A stretch of DNA of 64,000 bases. Source: Pardosa pseudoannulata (Eukaryota > Arthropoda > Arachnida > Araneae > Lycosidae). The stretch spans positions 19,717,907-19,781,906 of the forward strand of contig CM063504.1 of the NCBI GenBank assembly GCA_032207245.1, given 5' to 3'. The position numbers and the translations under genes were made by a program. Below are positions 43,657 to 55,422 of this stretch, piece after piece (positions within the stretch are counted from its first letter, which is position 1; each line of letters opens with the position of its first letter). The notes under the pieces are model-generated. The model saw only the letters and a program-made list of their open reading frames with translations, had not been told where the DNA came from and searched no databases.

Positions 43657-44457
43657 TCGGCATTAAAAATACAACAGTAACTATGACAAGTATCACAATT
43701 TAGACTATGAAGAGCGATCATGGTAGGTGATATAAACAAGGTTTATGGACCACATAATTCTCCCAATAATCCCCTCTCGGCTCCCGCCATAGCAACTAAA
43801 ATCTCAGCTGAGAGGACAGGTGTAACAAGAGTGGTCTATCCCGGAACGTTAAACTCCTGTTTGAACACATCTCACGTTAGAAGCTGAACTTAAAATTTAT
43901 GAAAATCATAATTTTCATGTTTGATAACTTTTTTTTCGTCTTTTTAATCAGTATTAAAATATTTTCTTTACGGAAAGTTTTAAAATATCAAATAATCTCT
44001 TAAAAGTAGATCGATAGCTTATTATCAAATAGCAATTAACTTTTTAAGGAAGATTTTAAACCTTGGATTCTTTTTATGTTTAAATATTAAAAAAAAAGGT
44101 TTGAATTACAAAAAAAATCTAAATATTATTAATGAACTTTACAAACTGTGACCTGTGAAGATCTCCGTTAACTGTGAATGACAGTTAAAAAACTGTTTGT
44201 ACCGCAGTGGGTGATGTTTCTCTTTAAATGTTGTTTGTATGTATGTATTACAAATGTTATATTGCTAATATGAGTTTTAATAGTTACATTCAGATATACT
44301 TTAATAACTTCTGAAGATATTTCTTGACTCTAAGTTTTGAAAATGTCCGATTCAATTTATATGCTTAATCTCATTCAAGGTAATGTGTCTAACTAAGTAG
44401 TTACATAACTATATTTGTTTATTAGAACAATAAATTTTAAAAGAATTTTACATAATT
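43657..44457. promoter_or_regulatory. Divergent upstream region shared by STK11 and the VMAC-like gene
   Basis: 801 bp between two head-to-head start codons. The part nearest STK11 (43690-43880) has higher GC than the surroundings, as expected for a promoter and 5' untranslated region. It holds a 10-bp palindrome CTCAGCTGAG (43803-43812) with an E-box core and 'cgccatagcaac' (43785-43796), a partial match to an RFX X-box on the minus strand. No TATA box is clearly placed. A minor ATG at 44343 opens a short upstream ORF before the VMAC-like start. Confidence 0.6.
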
Positions 44458-45072
44458 ATGTTTTCAAATCGGTCCATTAATCCTAGTCCTAATCGTACAA
44501 GCATTAAAGAGGCCAATGATCATTTGCAATTGTTACATCAGCGCGTAATGGATTTGGAAACTAAGACAAGGGAGCAGTCAGAAGCTTTAAAAAAGAAAGA
44601 TGAATTATTGCAGACTACAATAAGAGACATAACCGATTTAAAAGATGCCGAAATACATGATTTAGCGACTATTATTGATCAACTAAGAGACAGAATTAAA
44701 AAGCTGGAACATTTGTTGCGCGAGAAAGATCAACAAATCGAGCTTCTTAATCATAGGTGCAGCATAGCAGAGGATGTTGCTTCGTATACTCCAGCAGTAG
44801 AAAAGCTTTTAAGTGCCATGAAAAAAATTCCGTACAAATCCGTAAAGCATGGAACATCTCGTCCAAAAAGTCGGCCGCTTCGTTCACATGCATCCAAAAT
44901 GGACAAAAAGCTTCCATCAGATGCTGGTCATTCTGTAGATGGGGTGAATTCTGTTGATGGTCATGCTACCGTACCTAACCAATCCTTTGCTGATTTAAGG
45001 ATTGGTCGGAGTTTTAACATCAATAGTAATTTTTCTCTGTCTGAGGATGAAGAACAAAGTGAAATATTATGA
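44458..45072 (+). CDS. VMAC-like coiled-coil protein, single exon
   Basis: 204 residues, uninterrupted ATG-to-TAA/TGA frame. Residues about 15-115 form a charged heptad-rich coiled coil (IKEANDHLQLLHQR, LKDAEIHDLATIIDQLRD, LREKDQQIELLNHR), followed by EDVASYTPAVEKLLSAM and a basic Ser/Arg-rich stretch (KHGTSRPKSRPLRSH). The acidic tail ends SLSEDEEQSEIL. The order 'EANxHL..LHxR', 'LKDxEI..L', then 'PxxxLL' before a disordered tail recalls the small vertebrate vimentin-type intermediate filament associated coiled-coil protein (VMAC); this is from memory and could not be searched. No membrane segment or signal peptide. It is divergent from STK11 and probably shares its promoter region. Codon use is less AT-biased than surrounding non-coding DNA, which supports a real gene. 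Confidence 0.72.
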   Translation: MFSNRSINPSPNRTSIKEANDHLQLLHQRVMDLETKTREQSEALKKKDELLQTTIRDITDLKDAEIHDLATIIDQLRDRIKKLEHLLREKDQQIELLNHRCSIAEDVASYTPAVEKLLSAMKKIPYKSVKHGTSRPKSRPLRSHASKMDKKLPSDAGHSVDGVNSVDGHATVPNQSFADLRIGRSFNINSNFSLSEDEEQSEIL

Positions 45073-45253
45073 ATATTATTTGTTTCTTAACAGTTCATCT
45101 GTTCCCTGTCGTGAAGCTTGCTAGATATATATTTATATCATCCATGATTTTTACTGGCTTAAATGAAACAAATGGCTTGAATGATATCTTCAGTGCTCTA
45201 TATGATATGCTGCTTGAGTCAGGTATGTTCTGTGTATGATAAAGTTATGTCAA

Positions 45254-45259
45254 AATAAA
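45254..45259 (+). terminator. Candidate polyadenylation signal of the VMAC-like gene
   Basis: AATAAA 182 bases after the stop codon, the first canonical hexamer downstream. Confidence 0.45.
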
Positions 45260-46340
45260 TTGTTAAGCTTAACACTCTTTAAAAACATTTGTAAAATCTT
45301 AATTCTGGTGAATTTTATATATATATATATACATTCAAATGATATTATTTGGAATATATTTTTCCTCTCATAAGTATAGTTTTAATATGATGTAGTGAGA
45401 GTAAATTTGTGCCTCATCTAGTTTTATTAGTAAAAGCACTGGTGTAGGAAAGCCTAACTTGTTGCCAAGATTTGTTATTTGCGATAAACATGAATGTGCA
45501 TCTAAATGCTTATATACGCAATAATGAACTATGTAGTTCATATTTACTACGATGAACAGGAAATGTTCTAATGTTCTAAATCTTCTTTTAATAAATTAAT
45601 TGATTATAAATTTTTATGGAAGCATAATCTCTTAAAAAATATTATGAAGTTTGCTAAATCCTGTAAAATTTAAATTTGGGTAACTTAAGAATATATATAT
45701 AAATATATTTATAACTATATATATATGTATATACAGGATGCTTGGTTTATATGCACAATATAATCTCTTTCGTGTTTGTGCAAGAGTATATAAGAAATTT
45801 GACACTCTAAGGTAGCATTAAATATTAAAAAAATCATATACTGATTTTTTTTCTTCATTCTCATTCATAATGTATAGCTCTGATATTTTAGAATTATGTT
45901 TAAGTTCCGTTGATTCTATGAGAATGGAGGTAATTTGAAGTGTTTACTTCTATTAAATTTTTTATGTATCTATTATTTATAAGTTAAAAAATTTGATATT
46001 TCTAAAAATGGCTGATTAATTTTTCATTTCTAAAGTAAATATGAATGTTAAATCTATTTTTTCATATGATTTTTGAATTTTCCCTTTTCTTTTTCCCACA
46101 TTTTTAAAGTATTACATTTTTGCATTTATTCACGTTATGCAATGTTACCTAATAAAATAACTTTTTTTATTTTTAGAATTTAAAGATTGTTATTCTTCTT
46201 AGTTGCTTTATTTTAAATTTTTATATTTCTTGCATAGCTGTTTATAATTATTCTTCAAACAGTTATTTTGTTAATGTGTTTATCTTTTTATTATGACTGA
46301 TTTGACTATATTTGTGAGTATGTATTTATATGTATATATA
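45260..46340. other. Intergenic, no gene recognised
   Basis: AT-rich with short (AT)n runs near 45317-45330 and 45694-45735. No coding or repeat element recognised. Confidence 0.4.
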
Positions 46341-46494
46341 CAGTCGAATCTCACTTGTTCAAAAATGTGGGGGAACAGAGAAATCTTTGTATAAGTGAAT
46401 ATTTCATATATGTAGTTATTTTTGCCTATGGAAACATAAAAACAATAATGTGCTATTTTTCAAAATTTCCAATAAATATAGTTTAAATATAATA

Positions 46495-46498
<4 letters not shown>

Positions 46499-46551
<53 letters not shown>
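46499..46551. repeat. (AT)n microsatellite, about 53 bp
   Basis: Uninterrupted TA dinucleotides inside the pogo-like element. Confidence 0.9.
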
Positions 46552-46554
<3 letters not shown>

Positions 46555-47320
46555 CTATAAATTATAATGAAATTATTTCCTTTTTTTTTTTGTCTATATC
46601 AAATACAGCAATCTCCTGTATTCAGTAATCACATTTACAAATACAAACAATGAATTCTTTTTATAAAACTTTTAAAAATTAAAATGATATTAAATATTGA
46701 GAGAAAGAGAAAACATGGATTAAAAACTTTCAGCTTTTTGAAGAATTATACAAATAAAAATTCTATAAGAAAATCACAGGGCGATATTAACATGCAGAGC
46801 ATTTATACAAATGTGGTCAGAGATTAAAGAATATTTCTCAATTTAATCTTTAAAATGATCAATATTTTTTCTTGTGTCACTGATCTGTTAGCTAGCTTCA
46901 TGATTTAGGAACTGTGGTAGTTCTTTCAACAAAGGTTTCAATCTCATTTCTGGAGGGTTACTAGTTCAATGCTTAAGCTAGCCAAAGATTCACCATATTT
47001 ATTGGTGGGTGTTTGGGCATGTAAAGCAGATTTGTGGTTGCTGTGTCCTTCAAGTTCCCAAACAATAGAGAAAGTGCATGTTTGTAAACAAATACGAGTG
47101 CTGACTATAACTCAACTTTTGGTTGACAAAACATTGCTTGTTTTCATTGTATCTTATGAGCTTTGATATGGATCATGTATAGAATAAAACTAAATTTTAT
47201 TTAAGGAAAGGGGAAGGAAACATTAGAAACTGGCCAAGTAATTCAAAATAGATTATTTTAGCAAAATTATATATATTTTTAAAAAAATTAAACATTTTAT
47301 ATAGTACTACTATTAAGTAT

Positions 47321-47350
47321 CATAATCAAAGTAAAACTACTTTGATTATG
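47321..47350. repeat. Perfect inverted repeat, 13-bp stem, 4-nt loop
   Basis: 'cataatcaaagta' and 'tactttgattatg' are exact complements around AAAC. Confidence 0.9.
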
Positions 47351-48679
47351 TTAACAGATACAATAAACTATTACATAAATAAGAATCTAATAAAAATGTG
47401 CAAAACCTGACCATTTTAAAGATAAAAAATAATTATATTCATAGGTAAAGTATTTCTTACAAAAGCATAGACAAAACATTAGAAATATGAAAAAAAACTT
47501 AGTAATAATGAAAAAATTCTTAGAGCATAATAATTTTATATATTTACATTACAGTAAGGTTAACTCTTTATTACCATTCTGAAAATGTTTTCTGTAAATT
47601 CTCAAAGAAGAACTTTGAGTCCAGTCTTGTCTTTTCAAAGCTTTTATCCAAAGCATTCGCAATGTAGAATCTATAGGAAAGCAATAAAATAGAATATTTT
47701 CACCTTTTTTGAAACAGTACAGCCATACGTACAATAGCTTGTTACCATTTTCAGATAACTGACAAAATTAAAACCTCAATAACAAGCACAATCCGTAGGA
47801 AATTGCAATGTTTGGCCAACGAGGAAGTTGAGCTGCAGTTTTTGCTGCATCTGACATCATGCACACATTCTCTAGACCTCTGGAGGTGGCAGGCCAAGTC
47901 TGGGAGTCGTCAGTTTGGTCCCTGCCTCTAAATTACAAGGATCTACTTTGTTTGTGCTGTCCTAGGGAGTAATGTGGGCCATCTATATTGTGTTCCCATA
48001 ATAAAATAGTGAGAAAATATCTGTGGTTTGGTAGTAGTAAATGCTATTAAAAAAAGTGCCCCCATATTGAAAATACTATGATATACTTTTAACAAAATGT
48101 CTCTTATTCACTGATGTCTTTAGATAAAACATTAGCACAGAGGTTAGTGGTTAACATAAAACTTAGTTGTTAATATAGACATTCAAAATGAATATTAAAA
48201 GAAAATTATAACTATGAAAATATCCATTTTCCTGTACAAAATATATATAACTAATCTTTTAAGAACATGAGTGATTATGGTGGAGGTACTGTTTGCAAAA
48301 TATTTTTTCTTTTGTATAACTGGATAAAGTTAACTCTTGAAAATTTATATAGAGGATCAAACATTCCTACCTATAAGTTAATGTTTCCTGTAACTGAATA
48401 TTTGTATGTGACTAATTTATTGCATACGCCATATGAGAGTTTTGCCAGAAAGCAAGAAATACTTCATAAAATTAAATATTTTGTATGAGTGAGTTTCCAC
48501 TGTATATATGCCTATTAAACAGAATTTCATATGCTTGTTTTTTTAAATAAATTTAATTTTGATTCCTAGTAAAATTAGTTTATATATATTTTTAAAGTTA
48601 TAAGAATGAATGCATCTTAGCATTTTTCTTTAATAGGAATCTTGAAAAGCTCTATCTCTATAAAATGAGATTAATAAAG

Positions 48680-48722
48680 GGTAATATGGTATATACATGC
48701 ATACATTATACACCATATTACC
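48680..48722. repeat. Inverted repeat, 11-bp stem, 21-nt loop
   Basis: 'ggtaatatggt' and 'accatattacc' flank an AT-rich loop with ATGCAT. It lies between the pogo-like and the piggyBac-like elements. Confidence 0.8.
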
Positions 48723-48788
48723 TCTTAAATTGGAAGAAAGTAAAATTTGTAAGGGGCAGAGAAAATTAGAATTTTTTTTAATAGTTAA

Positions 48789-49338
48789 CTCTTATGTGGG
48801 CCTCAGGAAGATTACTTCCTACTTATATGATTTTAAGAAATGCTCCTGTAGAAAGCACCAAACCCAGTAAAGATCAACTATCATTCTGTATTGTATTATC
48901 TTGTCAGGTAATAGGCAGATATTCCTTAAGGAAAAGGAAAGTCCATTTTGCTTGCTTCCAAGAAGAGAAGTCCTCATATGATGGTGTATGTATGGTTCTC
49001 AGCTAGTGTAGGAAATCATATGGCAAAATTCCAACTTTAGATGATATAGGAAATGCAACACAAAATCACAAGTAAAGAGGACCTGCTACATGTGTACAGA
49101 ATATTATGGGCATGCAATTTGCTTTTAATCTTTTCATAACAAATAATCACCATTACATTCAATTTTTTATATGACTGCGAACAGTTCCAGGGGATTATAC
49201 TTCCCACCTATAGAATTGAAATGTAAATATAAAATTTGATAAAATGAAATTTATTTCCTTAAATGCTATTGTTTAATCGATAAAAAGACAAAAAACTGAG
49301 AGGAATCAAAAAAAGAAAAAAAATGGCCCACAAAAGGG
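48789..49338. mobile_element. piggyBac-like non-autonomous element, 550 bp
   Basis: Flanked on both sides by TTAA (48785-48788 and 49339-49342). The ends 'ctcttatgtgggcc' and (complement) 'cccttttgtgggcc' agree at 12 of 14 positions. TTAA target with C-T-rich inverted ends is characteristic of piggyBac. The interior has only short ORFs, so it depends on a transposase from elsewhere. Confidence 0.85.
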
Positions 49339-49374
49339 TTAAATATGAAAAAAATTATGAATGTAACATATATA

Positions 49375-50170
49375 CAGGGTTCCAACAATCCTTAAAAATC
49401 CTTAAGAATTCCCTAATTTTAGCTTTCATTTTTAAGAGCCCATAAAACTACTTAATTTTTGTCAAAGGTCCTTAAAAATCTCTTTAATTTTAAAATTGCA
49501 ACGTGATCAATTTCTCCATCGATGAGATTCACAGTTGTCATGTGATTTCCTACCAGTTTTATTATATGACAAATATATAATCTTTCATATACTTAAAAGG
49601 TTTAAAGTATAAAGTCAGCTGTCCTTTCCTAATAGCTAACAGTCATGCAGATTTTAATTAAACGAAGCATGGAGGATGGGGTTTGTAGATATTTCTGTTA
49701 CTTATGGAAGTTCAATTTTTCTTGCATTGAATGTAATAGAAAAGTCTAAAACTTTTTTCTTTCCCAGGCAACATTGGGTATAATCAGCTAGTATATATAT
49801 ATATATATATATATCAGTCATTTTTAAACCCTCAGAAAGTACTGTTTGTAAAATCGTTTTTATTAACAATTTATTTTTAGTTTGATCACTGCAAAAACTT
49901 TAGATGTACATTTTTCAAAATTAGGTTTTGTCAAATATTTATCTTATATTAATTTTTAGGCATTTTTAAAAACTTAATTCTGAAATATTGTAAGGCATTT
50001 ATTAAACATGTCTTGTCTGGTTCATAATCATTAAAATATGTTCCTCAGGAGATAAATTTTATGCCGTTATGTCATGTATTTCAAATAGGTCCTTAGAAAA
50101 AGTACTTTGGTTTTTAGAAAGTAATTAAAAAGTCCTTAATTTTTGTTCTGGAAAAAGAGCAGGAACCCTG
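49375..50170. mobile_element. hAT-like inverted-repeat element, 796 bp
   Basis: Begins CAGGGTTCC and ends GGAACCCTG, a 9-bp perfect inverted terminal repeat; the sub-ends share 'ccttaaaaatccttaa'-type motifs with 'aaaaagtccttaattttt'. The flanks are ATATATA-like, so the target duplication cannot be measured. An embedded (AT)n is at 49793-49814; beside it 'cccaggcaacattgggtat' with 'cagctag' is the reverse of the motif seen at 53588. Confidence 0.65.
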
Positions 50171-52796
50171 TATATAATGCATATATCTATAAATTCCTTT
50201 TCCTCTATAATTTTGCATCCATATTTGTTTAGATAAGTGTAGGTACATTTTTGATTATCTGATATTTCATGTAAATTCTGAGTTAAATTTTTTTTTCATG
50301 TATAATTATTTCAAAGGTCAGTTGAAGTTTTATAAGCTTAATTTAAATTTAATTCATTTTTATGCTTTGAAGAATACATTGTATCAAAGACCCATCTTTA
50401 ATGGAAGTGAAGCAATAACTTTTTTCAAAGTTTACTAAAATAAATAAATTTTTTCATAATATATTATGATGTTTGATGATGAAAGCAGTTGTTTGAAAAG
50501 TATTATAGTCCATTTCAACTACATGTAGCTTATAAATTTTCATAACACAAAGCATTGAACTTGCTCTTTTTAAGAATACCATATTAGGATATGTAAAAAG
50601 TGAAAGGATTGTATGGCTTCTTGTAGATATATATATATATGAAAAACGCTATAAAATAGATATCATATAAACTTACAAACTTTTATTTAATTGCACAATA
50701 TTTTGAAAATCTAATTTTTTATATTGTATGCTGAAAATATTTTTGAAGCCTTGAAAAACTTTTATTTAAAAAAAGAGTGTTTACCTATTCTGTTGGTATA
50801 CAAAGTATATAGATTTAAAGATAAAATATTTTCCAATTTTATTTCACTGATATAATATTTTAAAATTTTATGATTTTTTTTGTTTGTTTTTATGCAGGTT
50901 AAAAGCTAGGTTGTTCTAAGAAATGTAATAATGTTTACTTCAGTTTTCTCTAGCATTTGAATTTACATTCCAAAATGTTTATATTAAAAAAATGTTGTTG
51001 TGTTTATAATTACACGACATGTATAGAATTAAGAAAAAAAGAATGATTATATTGTAGAATATTTTTGTTCAAGATAATTGTTAGAAATAGAATTAATAGA
51101 TTTATATATCCTTTAATTTTTGAGATATTTAATATATATTCATGCTCATTTTGAATTTCTGTTTAGCTTTCCATGAGAAATTCTTAAATTTAGAATTTGC
51201 TTATAAAAAATAAGAAAATAATAAAGTTATGGTTTAAGAATATGGATGCAGATACAGCACTGAAGGAAAACTTCTTTAAAAGAAATTTTAAAGCTAAATT
51301 TGTGAAGTCAAATGATTTTTTCCAGCAGGCTGCAGGAGTCTTTTTGTATGTAACAGTAAACAGTGTTTAAAAACATATTTATTTATCATATAAACATTGC
51401 TTTATTAGATAGGGCTTTAACATTTTATAAGGTTTAAATAATATTTTTTATTGAGACTTAATATACATAGTCACACCTGTCTCTTAAAAAAAGTTTCTCT
51501 TTTATAAATGACTTGCAGTTTTATGTTAAGTTTTTTTTTAAATTCTTCTGAATAATATTTTACAGTAGGATTGCATTATTTATACTGCCATTTATATCCT
51601 AAAGTTGTGTATTGCTTTAGAACATTATTTTGTTTATTGTATTGATAAGATTTTACCGTATTATGGCAGCTCTACCCAAATATATAAACATATATGAACT
51701 TTCTCAATATTAACATTCCCTGATTTTTCATGTTCTAAAAATAATTTTATTAAAATTTAATTATTCTCATTGTTTCTGTCACTCAGTTTCAGTTCTGTAA
51801 AATCTTAAAAAGACATAATGTTTATGTTAGCTTTTATGTTTAAAATATGTTTTTTCTCAAAGAGTAAAAGGATTGTTATCACAAAATGCAAAATGTTGTT
51901 GAATGATACATACATATTTATCTCTGAAGTGTCAGTGGTATACGACTTTAATAAATTCACAGAAGGATATTTATTTTTAAGTAGATTTAATTTTATATTA
52001 GAATTTATTTATTTATTTTCTGTAATTTATATTTGAGTTTACTAATCTAGTCTATTGTTAGTATTAAATTTTATTAAAGTGAACAAAGTTTCTTTTTGAC
52101 TTTTCTTCTTTTATGAAAAGCAGCCATTAATTTCTTAAGAGCATTGACATAAGTGGATATTTCTAGGATAGAGTGGTAATACGTATAAAAAGTAATAATG
52201 AACAATTTTCTTTGTTGTTCAGCCAATTGTTTAATTAAGTATCATAAAACCTATATATATTTTTAAATTTCTCTATTTTTTATATAACTCATTAAAAGTT
52301 GAAAATCATCTGGAAAGATGATAATTTTTAGTGCATCTCTCTGTTCTTATTTAAATATTGCCAAGAATGTCTCATGTGTTCATATTTAAAATATCATGCT
52401 TTAGCATTATTGGAATTGCTAAGTTGTGTCTGTATTATATCATGTTTGGTTTGTTTAAATATATAAATGTTTTACAGTTAAATGTTTATTATTTTTGGTT
52501 TGTGTTATTATCTTATTCTGTTAAGTTGCTCTGTGATAAATAAAGATATTACTTTTGTTGTAGTTGTAGTTTTCTTTCTATGACCGTAACCTTTAAAAAA
52601 TTACATGAAAAACTCATTGTGACAATTTTGTTCAGAATTATATTTACCATCCTGTTATTCATACAGGACCTCTTTTAAATTTTTTAGTTTTAATTTAAAA
52701 GATAACATGCCTGTGACTTTTCGATTATTATTATTTTCATTTTCGCATTTGTTTTTAAACATTCGCCCTACATCGCCACTAATTTTGTTTACCATT
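50171..52796. other. Intergenic, no gene recognised
   Basis: 2.6 kb of AT-rich DNA with short (AT)n at 50628-50640. No coding bias, mobile-element ends or RNA gene recognised. Confidence 0.4.
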
Positions 52797-52810
52797 CATT
52801 TTATTATAGG

Positions 52811-52958
52811 TTAATCGGTTTTAAGCAGAAGGTCCCATTCTAAATAGCCCTTCAAACCAAATTAAACCTGATTCGGAACGACTACATACAGCCATGCCAT
52901 CAGAGGGATTTGAACCCACAAACTGTGGTACCGAATAGCAGCACCCTATCCATTAAGC
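52811..52958 (-). mobile_element. SINE family A copy with an internal inversion and 14-bp target duplication
   Basis: The flanks 'cattttattatagg' at 52797-52810 and 52959-52972 are identical. Between them, the 3' half of the SINE reads forward ('aatcggttttaagcagaagg', 'ttcaaaccaaattaaacc') while the 5' tRNA-like half reads in reverse ('tgattcggaacgacta', 'gggatttgaaccc', 'gcaccctatcc'). About 25 bases of the middle body are missing. The duplication shows it arrived as one insertion. Confidence 0.85.
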
Positions 52959-53059
52959 CATTTTATTATAGGAGTACCGTATAGGCAGCCAACATTACTC
53001 CTTTAGAGAACACAAACCAGCAAAATGGGTCATCGTAATTTTTTAGAAGCATGAAACTG

Positions 53060-53431
53060 AAGATCCCCATACTAGGCCACAAGGTTCCCAGACGATACTA
53101 CCAGAGGTATCGTTTTCCGTATGATGGCCGATTGGTTAGGGTGCTGACCTTCGGCACCGAAGTTCGTGAGTTCGAATCTAACACTGGCATAGATGTTCGT
53201 ATCCGTTCAGAATCGGCTTTAAGCTGTAGGTCCCGGTCTCATTAGCCCTCCTGTTGCAAAAAGTAGACCGTAGCACTCCAAACTAAACCAAACCAGAGGT
53301 ATCGTCTGTGAACATTGCGACAACGAACCTATTTATGTGCCCTAGTCGCCATAATGAACACAAAGATCTTTGGCCGGCTTTACTACCATCCGGCTATGAG
53401 ATCGCTGCTTTTATCAACTGAGCTACCGCGT
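53060..53431 (-). mobile_element. SINE family B, best copy, split by a SINE A insertion
   Basis: Reverse orientation; reading its own strand it begins 'cgcggtagctcagttgataa' (tRNA-like head with A box), then 'gcagcgatctcatagccgga', 'ggccaaagatctttgtgttc' and 'ataggttcgttgtcgcaatg'. The downstream part continues on the far side of the inserted SINE at 53114-53292. The far (3') border near 53060 is uncertain. Related pieces are at 11.7 and 26.0 kb. Confidence 0.75.
53114..53292 (+). mobile_element. SINE family A copy nested in SINE B, 13-bp target duplication
   Basis: 'ccagaggtatcgt' occurs at 53101-53113 and 53293-53305. Between them is a near-complete SINE A: head 'gatggccgattggttagggt', 'gctgaccttcggcaccgaag', B box region 'gagttcgaatcta', body 'cagaatcggctttaagctgt' and tail 'ctccaaactaaaccaaa'. 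SINE B is therefore older than this SINE A copy at this locus. Confidence 0.93.
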
Positions 53432-54944
53432 TTATTTATTATTATTATTTTTTTTAAATAAAAGTCACTAAATGAAATTAATAACACAAATTTGTCATTT
53501 GTAGATATTTATAAGTTATTTAAAAATATTTAATTATAAAATTATTTTAGCTTTTGTTCTTATATAAGTTTTAATCTTTATTAACTAGCTGGAGTACCCG
53601 GCATTTTCCAGGTGAAAATGGGATTTGGTATTTTATTTAGATTAAAGTTGAGTAACATCTTACTAAGGTCTTTTTTTTTACTCATAAAAGAAACATTTTT
53701 AATGTAAAGCTTGCGGTTACACAATGTTTACGTTTGTCTGTCCCGGTTTCCGTTAGAAAAAGAGCTGTTTTCGCCTAGCAGTGTGTAAAGATTTCTTTTA
53801 TTGCGATAGATTAGGAAATGATGGTCATGTGGGATTTCACGGAGATATTGAACGTTTAATCGAAATATAGAAAAATGTTTGTGTAATCAATAATTGAGAA
53901 AACTTTATAAAACTTTGAGTAGATACGCTTTTTGTATAAACATGCTCAAGAAATTAAAAAAAAAAAAAATAACTCGTCTCTTTCGATAAAAATTTATGAA
54001 CTTATTAAATGTAAATATTTAAGTTATGTATAATTTAAGGTATCCGTCTAAGATGAAAACGTCATTTTTTGCCAAAAATCATAATTCGTTTTATTTCTCT
54101 ATTGTAAAATGTCAACTTTTAGGCATCTAAATCTGTTTTTTTTTCTCTACGGCATTTTAAAGAAAAGTTACAGCTGTTTAAACATCAGTGATAGCTGTCA
54201 AAACAAAACAGAAGTAGCGACTTCGGAACCAGAAGTTGTGAATTTAAAGCCTTTTAAAGAGCATTTTTTGGACAAAACTTTTTAAATTTTCATGAAGATT
54301 AGTTTAAACATTTTTCTAGTATTTTTAATAATTAGTAACTTGGCAATTAGAAAGTTTTGAAGCAAGGAAGTGTGGGGAATTTTAAACATGTATTTTAATA
54401 GTTAAAGTTACGTTCATAAACTTCAAATGCGTTTTTCTCAGAAAGGTTTTTTAATAAAATGTTGAAACTTGAATTGTGATTTCTCAAAAAAATCTTAAAA
54501 TATTTTGTTGAAAATTATTATGAATGCTTTTGATAGTATTTACTAGTAAATGACCTAAAAGCTTTAAATTTGGATAATTTTTATTGATGTTACACTCATA
54601 GTTATATATAAAGGTAATGAAAATTCGTTAAAAATTCAATGTGTATGATTTTGAAGGACCAAAATTTTTTACCAAATGTAAATTAAGCAAAGATTTTAGG
54701 TGATTCACTAGTCCAGTGTATAAGAAATGTGTTGCATCAAAAAATATTGAAATAATTTAATTTATTAAAAAATTAGACCTTTTGAAAAAACCCGATTTTT
54801 TTTACTAAATTTTCTTCATTTATTAGAAATTTTATAAAAACTTCTCCAGGAATAAATTTTTAAGTGCAATTGTCTATGATAATATAAAAATGAAGTAGTT
54901 TCTACGATTAAATAAAATAGTTCTCCGAACGTAGACGTATAATC
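53432..54944. other. Intergenic; start of an unclassified dispersed repeat
   Basis: At 53588 'agctggagtacccggcattt' followed by 'tccagg' resembles, in reverse, 'cccaggcaacattgggtat...cagctag' at 49765-49793, so a family of dispersed repeats with this end is present. A similar 'ttcccaggcaa' is at 56221. The DNA between is AT-rich, with no readable protein. Confidence 0.45.
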
Positions 54945-54948
54945 TTAA

Positions 54949-55422
54949 CCCTTTAATGCCTACCGTCACATTTAGATAATGCTGAAAAATAGATTGTAGA
55001 ATTTTTTTGTTTTGTTAGAAAAAGTTTTCCTTTTGAGAATAGGTAGAGGGCAATCTTATAAACAAAAATTTCAAGTAATTTCTATTTATAAATTTTCCAT
55101 TTGAATGGACGCTTTCTGATTTTATGCACATAAATTTACTTATTTGACAGGTACACAGACTGAAATCATGACAAAATGCTTTATTATAAAACTATTTTAC
55201 TTTTACTACCAAATAAATTTTTTTTTCACGAAGTTTTCCTTTTTTCATAAATGGCATCCTATGATGTTTTAAACGATAGCTGATCACTAACATCACGACA
55301 TACTGCAGTATTCACAGTTGTTTAAAGTTCAAATTTATTTTATTCTGTGCTGTCTGTAATAACTTAGATTTAAGATATGCATCGACATGTAATCGGCAGA
55401 AATGACTCGGGCATTAAACGGG
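54949..55422. mobile_element. Possible piggyBac-like non-autonomous element, 474 bp
   Basis: Left TTAA (54945-54948) followed by CCCTTTAATGCC; right end GGCATTAAACGGG followed by TAAG, where TTAA would be expected. The ends are inverted repeats with one extra base on the right. No coding capacity seen. Confidence 0.55.

Larger units (their letters stand above)
46341..48502. mobile_element. pogo-like DNA transposon, degenerate, about 2.16 kb
   Basis: The ends 'cagtcgaatctcacttgttc' and (complement) 'cagtggaaactcactcatac' are inverted repeats, each flanked by TA. The left ~450 bases align with the short element at 17850-18484, and the right ~120 bases resemble that element's right end (blocks 'ctatgagagtttt/cc', 'ataa' and 'gagtttcc/ac'). 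It is long enough for a decayed transposase, but I could not read one. Contains an (AT)n at about 46499-46551 and a small palindrome. Confidence 0.7.

Noticed and set aside
44757..44957. 66-codon plus-strand ORF
   Set aside because: It is a shadow of the VMAC-like gene in another frame.
53114..53292. Possible tRNA genes at the tRNA-like heads (also near 32106 and 56492)
   Set aside because: Each continues into the same SINE body, several have target duplications, and no complete cloverleaf with acceptor stem is formed.
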